64,000 nt of DNA from VRUE01 sp963837735 (GTDB lineage: Bacteria; Actinomycetota; Thermoleophilia; Solirubrobacterales; 70-9), in contig CAWIOM010000016.1 in the NCBI GenBank assembly GCA_963837735.1, forward strand, positions 1 through 64,000. The letters are read 5' to 3'. The notes under the pieces were generated by a model. The model saw only the letters and a list, made by a program, of their open reading frames with translations. It made no database searches and had not been told where the DNA came from. Positions 1-8,740 of this stretch are shown here, piece after piece (within the stretch, counting starts at the first letter, position 1; the number at the start of each line of letters is the position of its first letter). Made by a program: the position numbers and the translations under genes.

Positions 1-395
1 CCGGCGATACCGCGCAGCAGGCCCGCCCCGAAGTCGCGCCAGTCAAAGGAGTCGCGCCAGACCTCGATCTTCCCGTCGCGGACCTCGAATCTGCCCCAAA
101 CCCAGAAGCGCTGATCGACCGGGCCGTAGGCGAGCGCGTCGGAACGCTCGGCGAGGACCGTGTCGCCATCGGCGGCGATGTTGTGGAGGTGGACGCGGAA
201 CCCGAGACCGGGCCGGCGCAGGGGGCGCATCCAGCGCATGATCCGCTCGCGGCCCCGAACCGTCGGCAGGGAGACGTTGATCCAGGCCGCGTCCTCGGCC
301 AGCAGCGACTCGGCGCGCTCAAGGTCCTTCGCCTCGAGCGCGAAGAGGAACGCGCGGACGACGTCCTCGGGAGCGACTGTCGCGCTCTCCGGCAT
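1..395 (-). CDS. Limonene-1,2-epoxide hydrolase family protein (EphG-like), 3' end cut by window edge
   Basis: Reading the minus strand from ATG at 395 gives 131 codons without a stop before the window ends. The protein has the SnoaL-like cone fold pattern of limonene-1,2-epoxide hydrolases: an N-terminal helix with acidic surface, RGRERIMRWM, then AERSDAL and finally EVWRDSFDW. The Arg and Asp of ERSD and the Asp of WRDSFD match the Arg/Asp/Asp catalytic set of this family. The arrangement most resembles mycobacterial EphG (recalled, not searched). Such enzymes open epoxides by direct water attack in the cytosol; the natural substrate here is unknown. Only the last few C-terminal residues should be missing. 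It is transcribed away from the tRNA-Arg gene that lies 78 bases upstream. Confidence 0.82.
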   Translation of the reverse strand, partial: MPESATVAPEDVVRAFLFALEAKDLERAESLLAEDAAWINVSLPTVRGRERIMRWMRPLRRPGLGFRVHLHNIAADGDTVLAERSDALAYGPVDQRFWVWGRFEVRDGKIEVWRDSFDWRDFGAGLLRGIA

Positions 396-473
396 CGGCC
401 CAGCTTCCGAGGCGACCGGCACCTCGAATCCGGTCTGTTCACGGAACCTCCGCGACTGACCGGAATCCAGAAG

Positions 474-547
474 CGCACCCGACAGGATTCGAACCTGTGA
501 CCTTCGGTTTCGTAGACCGACGCTCTATCCAACTGAGCTACGGGCGC
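474..547 (-). tRNA. tRNA-Arg (anticodon ACG)
   Basis: On the minus strand a full cloverleaf can be folded. The acceptor GCGCCCG pairs with CGGGTGC with one G-T pair, the D-arm carries AGTTGGAT, the anticodon stem TCGGT/ACCGA holds loop CTACGAA, and the T-arm is ACAGG-TTCGAAT-CCTGT. The anticodon at loop positions 34-36 is ACG (Arg, CGN). The discriminator base is G and CCA is not encoded. Confidence 0.95.
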
Positions 548-893
548 TGGCGAAGCGAGATTCTAGGGGTGGGGGGAGATGGGGGGATCGAGGGCGGGGT
601 CCAGGTACTCGATCCATTTGTCCCGCGGGGGGACTCGCCGTAGCGGCGAATCTTCGCCCGCAGGCCAGGCTGAGTCGAAATCCAACCCGGCGTGTTGAGG
701 CGCAATGCGGAGTAGCGCGAGCGCCAGCTCGCCCCCACCTGGCCCGATCGCTCGAGGACCGTGGCCTCGAGGACCGTGCGAGAGGTTGAGCGGGTAGCGG
801 AGGGACATGTCAACCGTCACAAGCGGATTGTCAGTTTGCGCCGGCATGTAGCCAACAAGCGCGCGTCCGCATCGTCGGCTAGGTTCCGCCGCC
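548..893. other. Intergenic stretch with a short tandem repeat
   Basis: About 345 bases separate the tRNA from the next gene. The reading frames here give arginine/proline-rich translations typical of shadows and I support no gene. A 13-base unit, ctcgaggaccgtg, occurs twice at 751-763 and 766-778 (period 15). The promoter of the downstream membrane protein is presumably in the last 100 bases, but no clear -35/-10 pair was seen. Confidence 0.6.
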
Positions 894-2569
894 GTGCCTC
901 AGGAGCGGCCAAACGCAGAGTCGGCAGGTCCCCAGGGTGGTGCTTGGCAAAGCATCCTGACGTCCAAGCGGCTCGGATGGCGGGAGATCATTGGGGTCAC
1001 AGTCGTCCTGGTCGCCCTAGCCTGGTTGATCTACGGCTGGTATGCGTTTCATGGAGGGTTTGTCGCCGATGACTGGCTGAACTCGGCCAACTACCACTTT
1101 CATCCTGAACCCGGATTTTGGGGAGCAGTCGGTCACTATCAAACGCCGAGCCGGCCAGTCGCAGCCGTCTACGTGTCCCTGACCTACCTCTTTTTGGCGA
1201 TCATTTCCACTTGCACTTGGCGCTGGCGGTGTTTCTAACCGCTTTCATCTCGATCGCCTTCTACGCATTTCTACGCACTCTCGGGGTGTGTGCGGCACTC
1301 GCATTCGCGGCATCGGCCCTCCTGATGGTGTTCCCATCTTCGGACTCAACGCGATTTTGGGCAACCGGTAGTCAGATAGACCTGTTTATCGGGATGTATC
1401 TCATCGGCACCACGATTGCACTGATTGGACGTCGGCGCTACGGGCCAGAGCCGAGCCCGCAAGCGCTGGCAATGCAGGTCCTCGGCTCTGCATTGACGGT
1501 AGGTGCTGTCGCCGGATACGAGATCGTTGCGCCGGCCGTCCTATTGTCGTTCCTTCTCTATCGGCGCATTGGGCGATCGGGGGTCCTCTGGAGGTGGGCT
1601 CTCGAAGCGGTGCCAACTGTCCTCATTCTAATATTCCTTACTCGTAAGTTCAGCAGCGGACCGGCGCCTCTCAGCTCTATGCCAGGGAATGTCTGGACGG
1701 TTGTAGACGGTGCAATTTCCGTGCTCGGCTACACGCTGATCCCGCTTCGCAGCGAGCCTCGTTGGGTGGTCCTGGGCGCAATCATCATCGTGATCGCGGC
1801 GGTGTTGTTCCTGGGGCGCAGCCAGCGCCAACGTCTGCGCGGGGTGGGGGACTGGTTTGGGCCGATCATGCTTTCGATAGCGGCGATCGCTATCGGCTAC
1901 ATCATGATCGTGCCGGGTGCCGAACGCTACCCCGTCTCTTCACCGGGTGTACAGAACCGAGCCAACTGTTTCGCGGCTCTTGGGCTCAGCGCACTGACGG
2001 TCTTTGTCCTCTGTGCCATTTCCGGCCTCGTGGCGGCAGCCTTGCCAGATCAGGTTTCTGAGAAGGCGCGAGCCAGGACCAGAAGCCTCCTGTCGGTTGG
2101 CCTCATCTTCGGCATCTTCCTATTCTGGGGCGTCCGGATAAACGAAGATCGGCGTCGCTGGGAGAATGCCGCAGATATTCAAGCGATCATCGTTTCGGGT
2201 ACCGAAGAACTCGTCCCATCGCCCCCTTCGAACGCCACACTCTTCACGTCCCCCTATCCGGGCTTTTCGTCCCCGAGCCTGCCCATATTTGGTGGGGGAG
2301 GAAACAATGACGAGCTCAGTGCATTCATCGTCCGATACAGCGCACCCGACCTGCGCGCGTTCCCTCTCCTGGAAGCCGTCGGGCTCGAATGCAGGGCCGC
2401 CGGCATGGGCACGCCCGATGCCTCGAATAGCACGACAAGCTACGGCGACGGGATCTTCGTAGACCTGCGCTCCAGGAAGGTTTATCGCCCGAAGTCACCG
2501 GCCGAATGCCGAAGCGTAATCGAAGAAATGAAGCCTCTGGGCCCCGTGAACTTTGAAGAAGGATGGTGA
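894..2569 (+). CDS. Polytopic membrane protein, GT-C glycosyltransferase-like (frameshifted)
   Basis: A GTG start at 894 begins a protein of about 558 residues. It has a basic cytosolic N-terminus, a first membrane helix near residues 35-50, an extracytoplasmic ADDW motif just after it, and about ten further hydrophobic segments. It ends in a soluble C-terminal region from about residue 430. An acidic DD motif after helix 1 is typical of GT-C (PMT/Wzy-like) enzymes that use lipid-linked sugars; that assignment is inference. The frame changes at the T run 1191-1195, where a sixth T would join YLF to FGDHFHLHLALAV, so the two open frames are one gene. Base composition looks less GC-biased than in its neighbours. 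It stands alone, with no glycan genes adjacent. Confidence 0.6.
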
Positions 2570-2651
2570 GTGACGAGGGCGCCCAGATTCCGCCGAGCCG
2601 TCAAGCGGCGTCGGAATCGGGGTGGCCTTGTCGCGGCTCCTCGATGCGGCT

Positions 2652-4160
2652 CTAGCGTTTTTTCGCCGGGGCCGTGACCTTGATCGTCTTGTGGATCGTC
2701 TGCGCCTTCGAGCCGGTGCGGGTGGCCCTGACCGTCAGTTTCAGCTTCAGCGTCCTGCCCGGCTTCAACAGCCTCTTGCCGGCGGCCGTCAGCTTCATCT
2801 TCAGGGGCTTCTTCTTGCCGGCGGGCACCTTTACCGAGCCCTTCGCAATGACAACCTTTTTTGCCTTCGGCTTCGCCCAGGGGCGGGCCACGGTTCGAGT
2901 CTGCTGGTAGGTGGCCTCGCCGCGGGCGCTGCATATTTCGGCGATTTTCCCGGTCGGGCGTCCCCCCTTGGCGTGGCAGTCGACGGACACGGGGCTGATG
3001 AAGTTGTTGATCACGTAGACCCTTTTTAGGACCGCCAGCCTGACCTTCTGGGGCTTCCTGGTTTCCGTCTCGTTCCCGGGTCCGGGTGGGGGCGGTTCGG
3101 ACTTCGGCCCTCCGGGGCCGGGCTTCCAGGCAGGCTCCTGGTTTGTCTGCGCGGATTTCGTCAGTGGAGCCGCCGCGGCACTGCCGTCTGCCGGCCCGAC
3201 GAGGACCTGCTCGTATTCCGGTTCATCGCCACTGTGGCGGGCGTCGAAGGCGACGCGGGTTCCGTCGGGCGAGAAGACCGGATTGTGCGGGACGATCCAG
3301 CCCGGCGGCATCGGGACCTTGTTCCCCGGGCTCGACCCGTCGGCGGGCTCGACCCAGACCTGATCGAGGGAGGGATTTTCGTCGTCGACGTAGGTGACCC
3401 TCGTCGAGTCGGGGGACCAGCTCAGGTCGGGCCCGATGTCGGCGTGTTTGACGATTTCCCGCGAGCCCGAGCCGTCCGCGTTGAAGATGACGATGTTGTA
3501 GGGGTTGCCGCTGAGCTTGGTGGCGGCAACGTACCGACCGTCCGGGGAGACGACCGGGTCAAGTCCGGACGCTTTGCCGAACTGGGCCGGCGTCCCGGTC
3601 CCGTCGGCGGTGCCGGCGTAGATCAGGCCGCCGCGCGAGAAGACCACCCGCCCGTCGGGTGTCCAGGAAGGATGGAGCTCACCGCCGTTGGTGCGGCCGA
3701 TCGGCACCTGAGGCGAGCTGCCGTCGAACGGGCTGACGAAGACGTCGATCCCCGTGGTCGCCGAGAACGAGCTCTCCTCGTAGGCAACCCGGCTGCCGTC
3801 CGGCGACCAGACGGGGGGCAGCTCGAAATTCGCGTTGTATTCCGAGCTTTCCGAGATGTTGGTCGCTTCGCTTTCGGCAGCGCTCTTGGTCGAGTCGACG
3901 ACGAACGCGTCGTAGAGGCCTGGGTAGTCAGCGATGTAGGCGATCCAGTGACCGTCAGGCGACCAGGACGGCGAGCGCTCCTCACCGTCGGCGGGGTCCG
4001 TTTCGGTGATGTTGGAATGAGCTCCCGGGTTGTCCGGGTCGATCAGGCAGATGTCGTATTCGCAGCTGTAGGCGATCTGGTCGGCGTCGGCGCCGGCCGT
4101 CGCGACGAAGAGGGCCCCGGCGGCGAGAACCGCGCCAACCCAAAGCAAGCGTACGCTCAT
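2652..4160 (-). CDS. Secreted TolB-like WD40/PD40 beta-propeller protein
   Basis: From ATG at 4160 the protein has 502 residues. An in-frame TTG at 4178 is possible, but the ATG gives a cleaner signal peptide (MSVRLLWVGAVLAAGALFVA, cleavage near ADA). Residues of about 30-330 carry repeated SPDG/SWSPDG motifs, the hallmark of PD40 beta-propeller blades as in TolB. A proline-rich linker (EPPPPGPG) follows, and then a roughly 130-residue Lys-rich C-terminal domain with two cysteines. It is exported by Sec and probably binds a wall partner or ligand; the function is unknown. No Tol or Pal genes are nearby, so a TolB role is unlikely. It is the last of a run of minus-strand genes. Confidence 0.75.
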   Translation of the reverse strand: MSVRLLWVGAVLAAGALFVATAGADADQIAYSCEYDICLIDPDNPGAHSNITETDPADGEERSPSWSPDGHWIAYIADYPGLYDAFVVDSTKSAAESEATNISESSEYNANFELPPVWSPDGSRVAYEESSFSATTGIDVFVSPFDGSSPQVPIGRTNGGELHPSWTPDGRVVFSRGGLIYAGTADGTGTPAQFGKASGLDPVVSPDGRYVAATKLSGNPYNIVIFNADGSGSREIVKHADIGPDLSWSPDSTRVTYVDDENPSLDQVWVEPADGSSPGNKVPMPPGWIVPHNPVFSPDGTRVAFDARHSGDEPEYEQVLVGPADGSAAAAPLTKSAQTNQEPAWKPGPGGPKSEPPPPGPGNETETRKPQKVRLAVLKRVYVINNFISPVSVDCHAKGGRPTGKIAEICSARGEATYQQTRTVARPWAKPKAKKVVIAKGSVKVPAGKKKPLKMKLTAAGKRLLKPGRTLKLKLTVRATRTGSKAQTIHKTIKVTAPAKKR

Positions 4161-4248
4161 CCGTATCGACCATTGCAAGCTTGCGATTCCGGCAGGCTAC
4201 CAAGTGCATTGCTCCGACCGGTTGCGCGGTTGAGCGCGCGCTGCCGAT

Positions 4249-5127
4249 CTATCCCTGCAGATAGGGGTTCTCGAAGGATGCGACCTCGCCTGAGCGGCTG
4301 AGGTCGCTGCGCTCAGGGTGGTCGAGGACGTGGAGCTTGAACATGTGGGTCAGCCACTCGGCGCGCTTGAAGACGCGGGTGTTGGCGAGGTTCCAGTCCC
4401 AGTCGAGCTTGCGCAGCTCGTGCTCGTCGTTGAACTCGCGGATCGCGAGCAGCTCGCCGGCGTAGCGGGTGTGGGTGGATAGAGCGAGGTCGTCGACGTA
4501 GACGGGGAGGACCGGCAGGTAGGCGTCGGGGCGGCCGTCGAAGAGGCGCAGGGCGTCCTTCGAGGAGCTGTAGAAGTCGACGTCGAGGGTCGCGAAGCCG
4601 AGCGGGGCCTCGGGGCCGAGGCCGTCGACGAAGGCCGCCATCGTCTCGGCGATCGGGCCGAAGTGGAGCTCGGCGTTGGCCGGCAGGGAGCGCTCCAGCG
4701 CCTCGCGGTCCATCGGGAACCAGCCCTCCTTGTAGAGCTCGGGGTGGTCGCGGTAGTCGGCTGGGGGCGGCATCCCCTCCCCCGTGTCGAAGCCGGCGAC
4801 GCGGAAGCCGACGCCGGTCTCCTCGCTGATCCGCGCGCCGAGCTCGCAGATGTTGAGCAGGCCGGTGCCGGAGGCGACGCCGAGCTCGACAACGGTGACC
4901 CGGGCGAGACCGCGGGCCCGCGCCTCGTCGGCCGCCTTGAGCAGCCCGTAGGCGTGCTGGCGGCGGACGAGCAGGTCGAAGGCGATCTTCGATCGGACGC
5001 CGCCGAAGAGGGCGACTCCGAGGGCGGCGAGATTCAGGTGCAGCGGTTCGGTGAGCCGCTCCACGGCGGCCCGCCGCCAGATGTCGCGGCGCGCCAGCTG
5101 GCTGCGGAGCAGGGCGTTGCGAGCCAC
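4249..5127 (-). CDS. Class I SAM-dependent methyltransferase-like protein
   Basis: The 292-residue protein begins at GTG 5127. Around residue 78 it has VVELGVASGTG, which matches SAM-binding motif I (acidic residue, then G-x-x-x-G), followed by an acidic FDTGEGMP where motif II is expected. A later TLDVDFYSSS segment fits the strand 4 region. Family knowledge supports a Rossmann-fold methyltransferase, and the substrate cannot be read from the sequence. It lies 25 bases downstream of the YVTN-propeller gene on the same strand, so it may be co-transcribed. No signal peptide is seen, so it is cytosolic. Confidence 0.6.
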   Translation of the reverse strand: MARNALLRSQLARRDIWRRAAVERLTEPLHLNLAALGVALFGGVRSKIAFDLLVRRQHAYGLLKAADEARARGLARVTVVELGVASGTGLLNICELGARISEETGVGFRVAGFDTGEGMPPPADYRDHPELYKEGWFPMDREALERSLPANAELHFGPIAETMAAFVDGLGPEAPLGFATLDVDFYSSSKDALRLFDGRPDAYLPVLPVYVDDLALSTHTRYAGELLAIREFNDEHELRKLDWDWNLANTRVFKRAEWLTHMFKLHVLDHPERSDLSRSGEVASFENPYLQG

Positions 5128-5152
5128 GGCTGAAACCTACCGCCCGCCGCCG

Positions 5153-6728
5153 CTACCGGACGATCTTCAGCTTGCCGACCTTGGTCGTCGTCTCACCGGC
5201 GATCGTCACCGACTGCTGGACCAGCACCTTCTTCGCCGTCGCCAGCTTCTTCGCGTACTTCTTCGTCGGCTTCAGCGAGACGATCGCCTTCTTGCCGGCC
5301 TTGACCTTCGCCTTCGCCTTCGCGCTCTGGGCCCTCAGCCTCCGCTTCTTGCCCTTGCCGGTCTTCTTGACGATCTTCAGCTTGAACCTGCAGCCGCCCG
5401 GCCTGGCGCTCTTCGGGCACTTGACCCTGACGCCCGGGTAGGCGACCTTGATCGTCTGGGTCAGCGCGGCGGCCGGAGAGCCGTGGCAGTACGCGGTCAT
5501 CCCGGTGAAGACGAGCGGGACGGAGCAACCCTCGTTGTCGGTCAGGGTGAGGGTCGCCTTGTATTCGCCGGGCTTGGCGTAGGTGTGGGTGGCGCTCACC
5601 GTCGGTTCGGGCGGGGACAGCGCGTCCCCGAAGTTCCAGGCGTAGTTCGCGATCGTGCCGTCGGGGTCCGTGGAGGCCGAGGCGTTGACGGTGATCGGGA
5701 CGCCCGGACGCGCTTTGGCCGGCACCGTGAAGGCGGCGAGCGGGGACTGGTCCGGGACCGCGGCCATCTGCCCCGGGGTGTTGCCGATGCTGACCGGTTT
5801 CCCGACGATCAGGTTCGTCGTCAGGTCGATGGTGCGGACAACTTCGTTTTCGTACTCGTTGAAATAGAGGCGCTTCCCATCGGGGCTGAGCGCCACGTAT
5901 TCGGGGCGGCCGAGGTCGTCGAACACGCTCAGGATCTGCTTGGTTGAAGTGTCGACGACTGCGATTTTCCCGCCATTTTCGAAGTCGCTCGCATACAGGC
6001 GCTTGCCATCCGGGCTGATCGCGAGCCCCACCGAGCCCGTCACCGGGATCGTCGGGCCCGTGACCTGGTTGGTGGCGGGGTCGATCACGGAGATCGGGCC
6101 CTTTTCGGTGCCGACGAAGACGGTCTTGCCGTCAGGGGTGACCGCGACCCCGTACGGGTGTTTGCCGATTTTGATCGGCGGCCCCGTCACCTGATCGGTG
6201 GTCAGGTCGATGACGGAGACGCTTTCCGATGCCTCCTCGGTGACATAGGCCCGCTTGCCGTCGGGGGTGATTGCGATCTCGCTCGGGTTTTCGCCGACTT
6301 TGATCGGCGTCCCGATCGGCTGCTTGGTCAGAAGGTCGAGGCTTGTGACGCTTTCGTCCCCCTGGTCGGCGACGTAGGCACGCGTCCCGTCGGGGGTGAT
6401 CGCGATTCCGAGCGGGTTGGTCCCGACCGGCATTTCCGGGCCGACGACTTTGTTGGTGGCGGTGTCGATCGGTGCGACTGTTCGGCTGTCGTAATTGACC
6501 GCGTAGGCGGTCTTGCCGTCGGGGGAGATGGCGATCGTGAACGGCCCGCCTCCGGGGAAGGGGATCGCCGGGGCGGAGACCTGACCGCTGACCGAGTCGA
6601 GCACCGCGACCGCAGTTGCCCTCGTAGGTCGTCGCGTAGACGCTCCTGGCCAGGGCGCCGGGCGCGAGCCCGGCGAGGGCGAGGGCAGCCGTCGCGAGGA
6701 CGGAGGCGATGAGCTTGGTTCGGGTCAT
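5153..6728 (-). CDS. Secreted YVTN-type beta-propeller protein with PKD domain (frameshifted)
   Basis: ATG at 6728 opens a signal peptide (MTRTKLIASVLATAALALAG, cleavage after ALA). One indel near 6617 breaks the frame; after correction the mature protein continues with AVAVLDSVSGQ. At least six blades follow, with ISPDGK.AY motifs and the IDTATNKVVG connector typical of YVTN/Lvb-STYV repeats. A PKD domain comes next (NASASTDPDGTIANYAWNFG). The last 100 or so residues are very Lys-rich with two CPK/GCR cysteines, a tail similar in style to that of the propeller at 2652-4160. The start overlaps the stop of the thioesterase by ATGA, so the two are coupled. It is probably a cell-wall-associated or extracellular binding protein. 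Confidence 0.75.
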
Positions 6729-7178
6729 GGCTGGTTGAGCCGCACGTGCCAGTGGACTGTGGCGTTCGCGACCCGCAGGCCGTCGGCGTCGACGAGCTCG
6801 ACCTGGCAGGGGAAGACGACCTTGCCATCGGCGTCGAGCGTGGCCAGGGCCTCCTCCTTGGAGACCGCCGAGCGTCGCGCTTGCATCGATCGGCCCCTTG
6901 GCGATCTTCTCGAAGGAGATCTCGGCGCTGCGGGCGAGCGGCGTCACCTCACCGAGTCGCTCGGCGAACGCCCCGACGAAGGCGGCCCCGGAGGCTGCCT
7001 CGGCGACGGTGAAGAGCGCGCCGGCGTGCTGGGACCCGACGTGGTTCTTGAGCTCGTCGCGCTCGGGGAGGCGGACCACGGCCTCACCCTCGCCGACGCT
7101 CGTTATCTCCAACCCGAGGTGGCCCGCGAAGGGCACCGCCTGGGTCATTCCCTGTGCGATTGCGTCGAAGTCGGTCAT
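6725..7178 (-). CDS. PaaI/DUF4442-type hotdog thioesterase (frameshifted)
   Basis: From ATG at 7178 the product would be about 150 residues. Residues 45-55 read NHVGSQHAGALF, the HG.A.F helix start of the hotdog-fold PaaI group that carries the catalytic or CoA-binding region. An indel at about 6860-6885 breaks the frame. In the corrected frame the protein continues KEEALATLDADGKVVF and ends VHWHVRLNQP. The stop overlaps the ATG of the secreted propeller gene (ATGA). The likely activity is hydrolysis of acyl- or aryl-CoA in the cytosol, with substrate unknown. The downstream partner being a secreted protein gives no functional hint. Confidence 0.75.
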
Positions 7179-7231
7179 TTGCGCGGCAGCCTATATCCCC
7201 CGGCACGCGAGGCGGACGAATCTCCCCCGCC

Positions 7232-8674
7232 TCAGGGGACGCGGTGGACCTCGAAGAGGTTCGTCCCCAGCCCCTGCACGGAGAGGCCGGCGGTGATCGC
7301 GATCAGCTCGCCGGAGCGGGCGATCCCATGCTTGGCGGCGAGCGCGGCGCAGTCGTCGAGCAGTCGGTGCACCTCCGGGTCGTGCGCACTCTGGATCGCC
7401 GTCACCCCGAAGAGCAGGTTGAGCCGCCGCACGGTCTCGATGCTGGCCGAGATCGCCAGCACCGGCACGTTCGGCCTGTGGGCGGAGACGAGGCGCGCGG
7501 TGCGGCCGCTGTTGGTCGGCACGACCAACGCGGCCAGCCCCAGCCGGTAGACGGCGCCGACGGCGCTCTGGGCGACCGAGTCGGCAACGTCCTGCGTCGC
7601 CTGGTCGGTCCGCGTGAACAGCCACTCGCCGTAGCGGAGGTCGGGCTCGGTGGCGCGCGCGATCCGGTCCATGACCCGCACCGCCTCGACCGGGTTCTGG
7701 CCGACGGCGGTCTCCTCGGAGAGCATCACCGCGTCGGTGCCGTCGTAGATCGCGTTGGCGACATCCGTCACCTCGGCCCGCGTCGGGCGCTTCTCGTGGA
7801 CCATCGAGGCGAGCATCTGGGTCGCCGTTATCGACGGCTTCGAGCGCAGCCCGGCCTCGCGGATCAGGCGCTTCTGGACCACCGGCACCTCCTCGATCGG
7901 TATCTCGATCCCGAGGTCGCCGCGGGCGACCATGATCCCGCCGCTGGCGGCGCGGACGATCTCGGCCGCCTCCTCGGCCGCCTGGCGCCGCTCGATCTTG
8001 GCGATCAGGGGGATGTTGGAGTCGAGCGCGCGCAGCCGCGCCACCACCGGCTCGAGGTCAGCGGCCGTGGAGACAAATGAGATCGCCAGCAGGTCGAGCC
8101 CCTGCTCGACCGCGAACTCGACCCAGCCGAGGTCGTCGGCGGTCGAGGCCAGGCCGCTCGCGCCCGGGATGTTCATCCCCTTGTGCGAGGAGAGCGTCCC
8201 GCCGACCTCGACCTCGGCGGTCGCGCCGGCGTCGTCGCAGCCGTCGACGCGCAGCCGGATCGCCCCGTCCGCCAGGTAGACGAGCTCGTCCTCGCGCAGC
8301 GAGGTGATGCCGGGCCAGGCGACCGGGATCGTCCCGTCGGCTCCCTCGAACTCGCCGGCGGCGAGCTTCACGTGCATGCCCGTCTCCAGCTCGGCGACGT
8401 CGTCGCGAAGCGAGCCGATCCGCATCTTCGGCCCGGGCAGGTCGCCGAGCACCGCGACCTCGCGCCCGACGCGGCCGGCCGCCTCGCGGATCGACTCGGT
8501 CGTGCCGGCGTGGCGCTCGCGGTCGGCGTGGGAGAAGTTGAGGCGGAAGACGTCGACACCGGCCTCGATCAGGCGCTCGAGCACCGCCGGGTCCCAGCTC
8601 GCCGGACCGACCGTGGCGATGATCTTCGTGCGACGCCCGGCGACGCTGCTCTGCGGTGTCAATTTCGCCTGCAC
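7232..8674 (-). CDS. pyk: Pyruvate kinase
   Basis: I start this 480-residue protein at GTG 8674, just before the conserved GRRTKIIATVGPAS. A TTG four codons later is possible. It carries the FRLNFSHAD strand, the active-site IIAKIERRQAAEEAAEI segment followed by GIMVARGDLGIEIP, and TDAVMLSEETAVGQNPVEAV. The C-terminal allosteric-type domain keeps PTNSGRTARLVSAHRPNVPV. It converts phosphoenolpyruvate and ADP to pyruvate and ATP in glycolysis. The length is normal for bacterial type I enzymes. It is divergent from the P450 gene across a 66-base interval. Very long reading frames continue upstream of 8674 in this frame but translate the P450 strand backwards and are not real. Confidence 0.95.
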   Translation of the reverse strand: MQAKLTPQSSVAGRRTKIIATVGPASWDPAVLERLIEAGVDVFRLNFSHADRERHAGTTESIREAAGRVGREVAVLGDLPGPKMRIGSLRDDVAELETGMHVKLAAGEFEGADGTIPVAWPGITSLREDELVYLADGAIRLRVDGCDDAGATAEVEVGGTLSSHKGMNIPGASGLASTADDLGWVEFAVEQGLDLLAISFVSTAADLEPVVARLRALDSNIPLIAKIERRQAAEEAAEIVRAASGGIMVARGDLGIEIPIEEVPVVQKRLIREAGLRSKPSITATQMLASMVHEKRPTRAEVTDVANAIYDGTDAVMLSEETAVGQNPVEAVRVMDRIARATEPDLRYGEWLFTRTDQATQDVADSVAQSAVGAVYRLGLAALVVPTNSGRTARLVSAHRPNVPVLAISASIETVRRLNLLFGVTAIQSAHDPEVHRLLDDCAALAAKHGIARSGELIAITAGLSVQGLGTNLFEVHRVP

Positions 8675-8710
8675 CGGTATGAGGGTAGAGAGTGCGCGAC
8701 ACCACAGAAG

Positions 8711-8732
8711 GTGACACGCATTTGTGTGACAC
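8711..8732. promoter_or_regulatory. Candidate operator between pyk and P450 (direct repeat with internal dyad)
   Basis: The heptamer gtgacac occurs at 8711-8717 and again at 8726-8732 (period 15). Between them is a dyad acac-6-gtgt at 8714-8717/8724-8727. It sits 9 bases before the P450 ATG and about 37 bases from the pyk start, in the only shared control region. A repressor binding site is plausible, but no regulator gene is adjacent. This is inference from pattern only. Confidence 0.35.
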
Positions 8733-8740
8733 TGGCCGGG

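Noticed and set aside
751..778. Two tandem copies of ctcgaggaccgtg as a possible operator or repeat array
   Set aside because: Only two copies with no associated structure or conserved spacing to a promoter; likely a chance local duplication.
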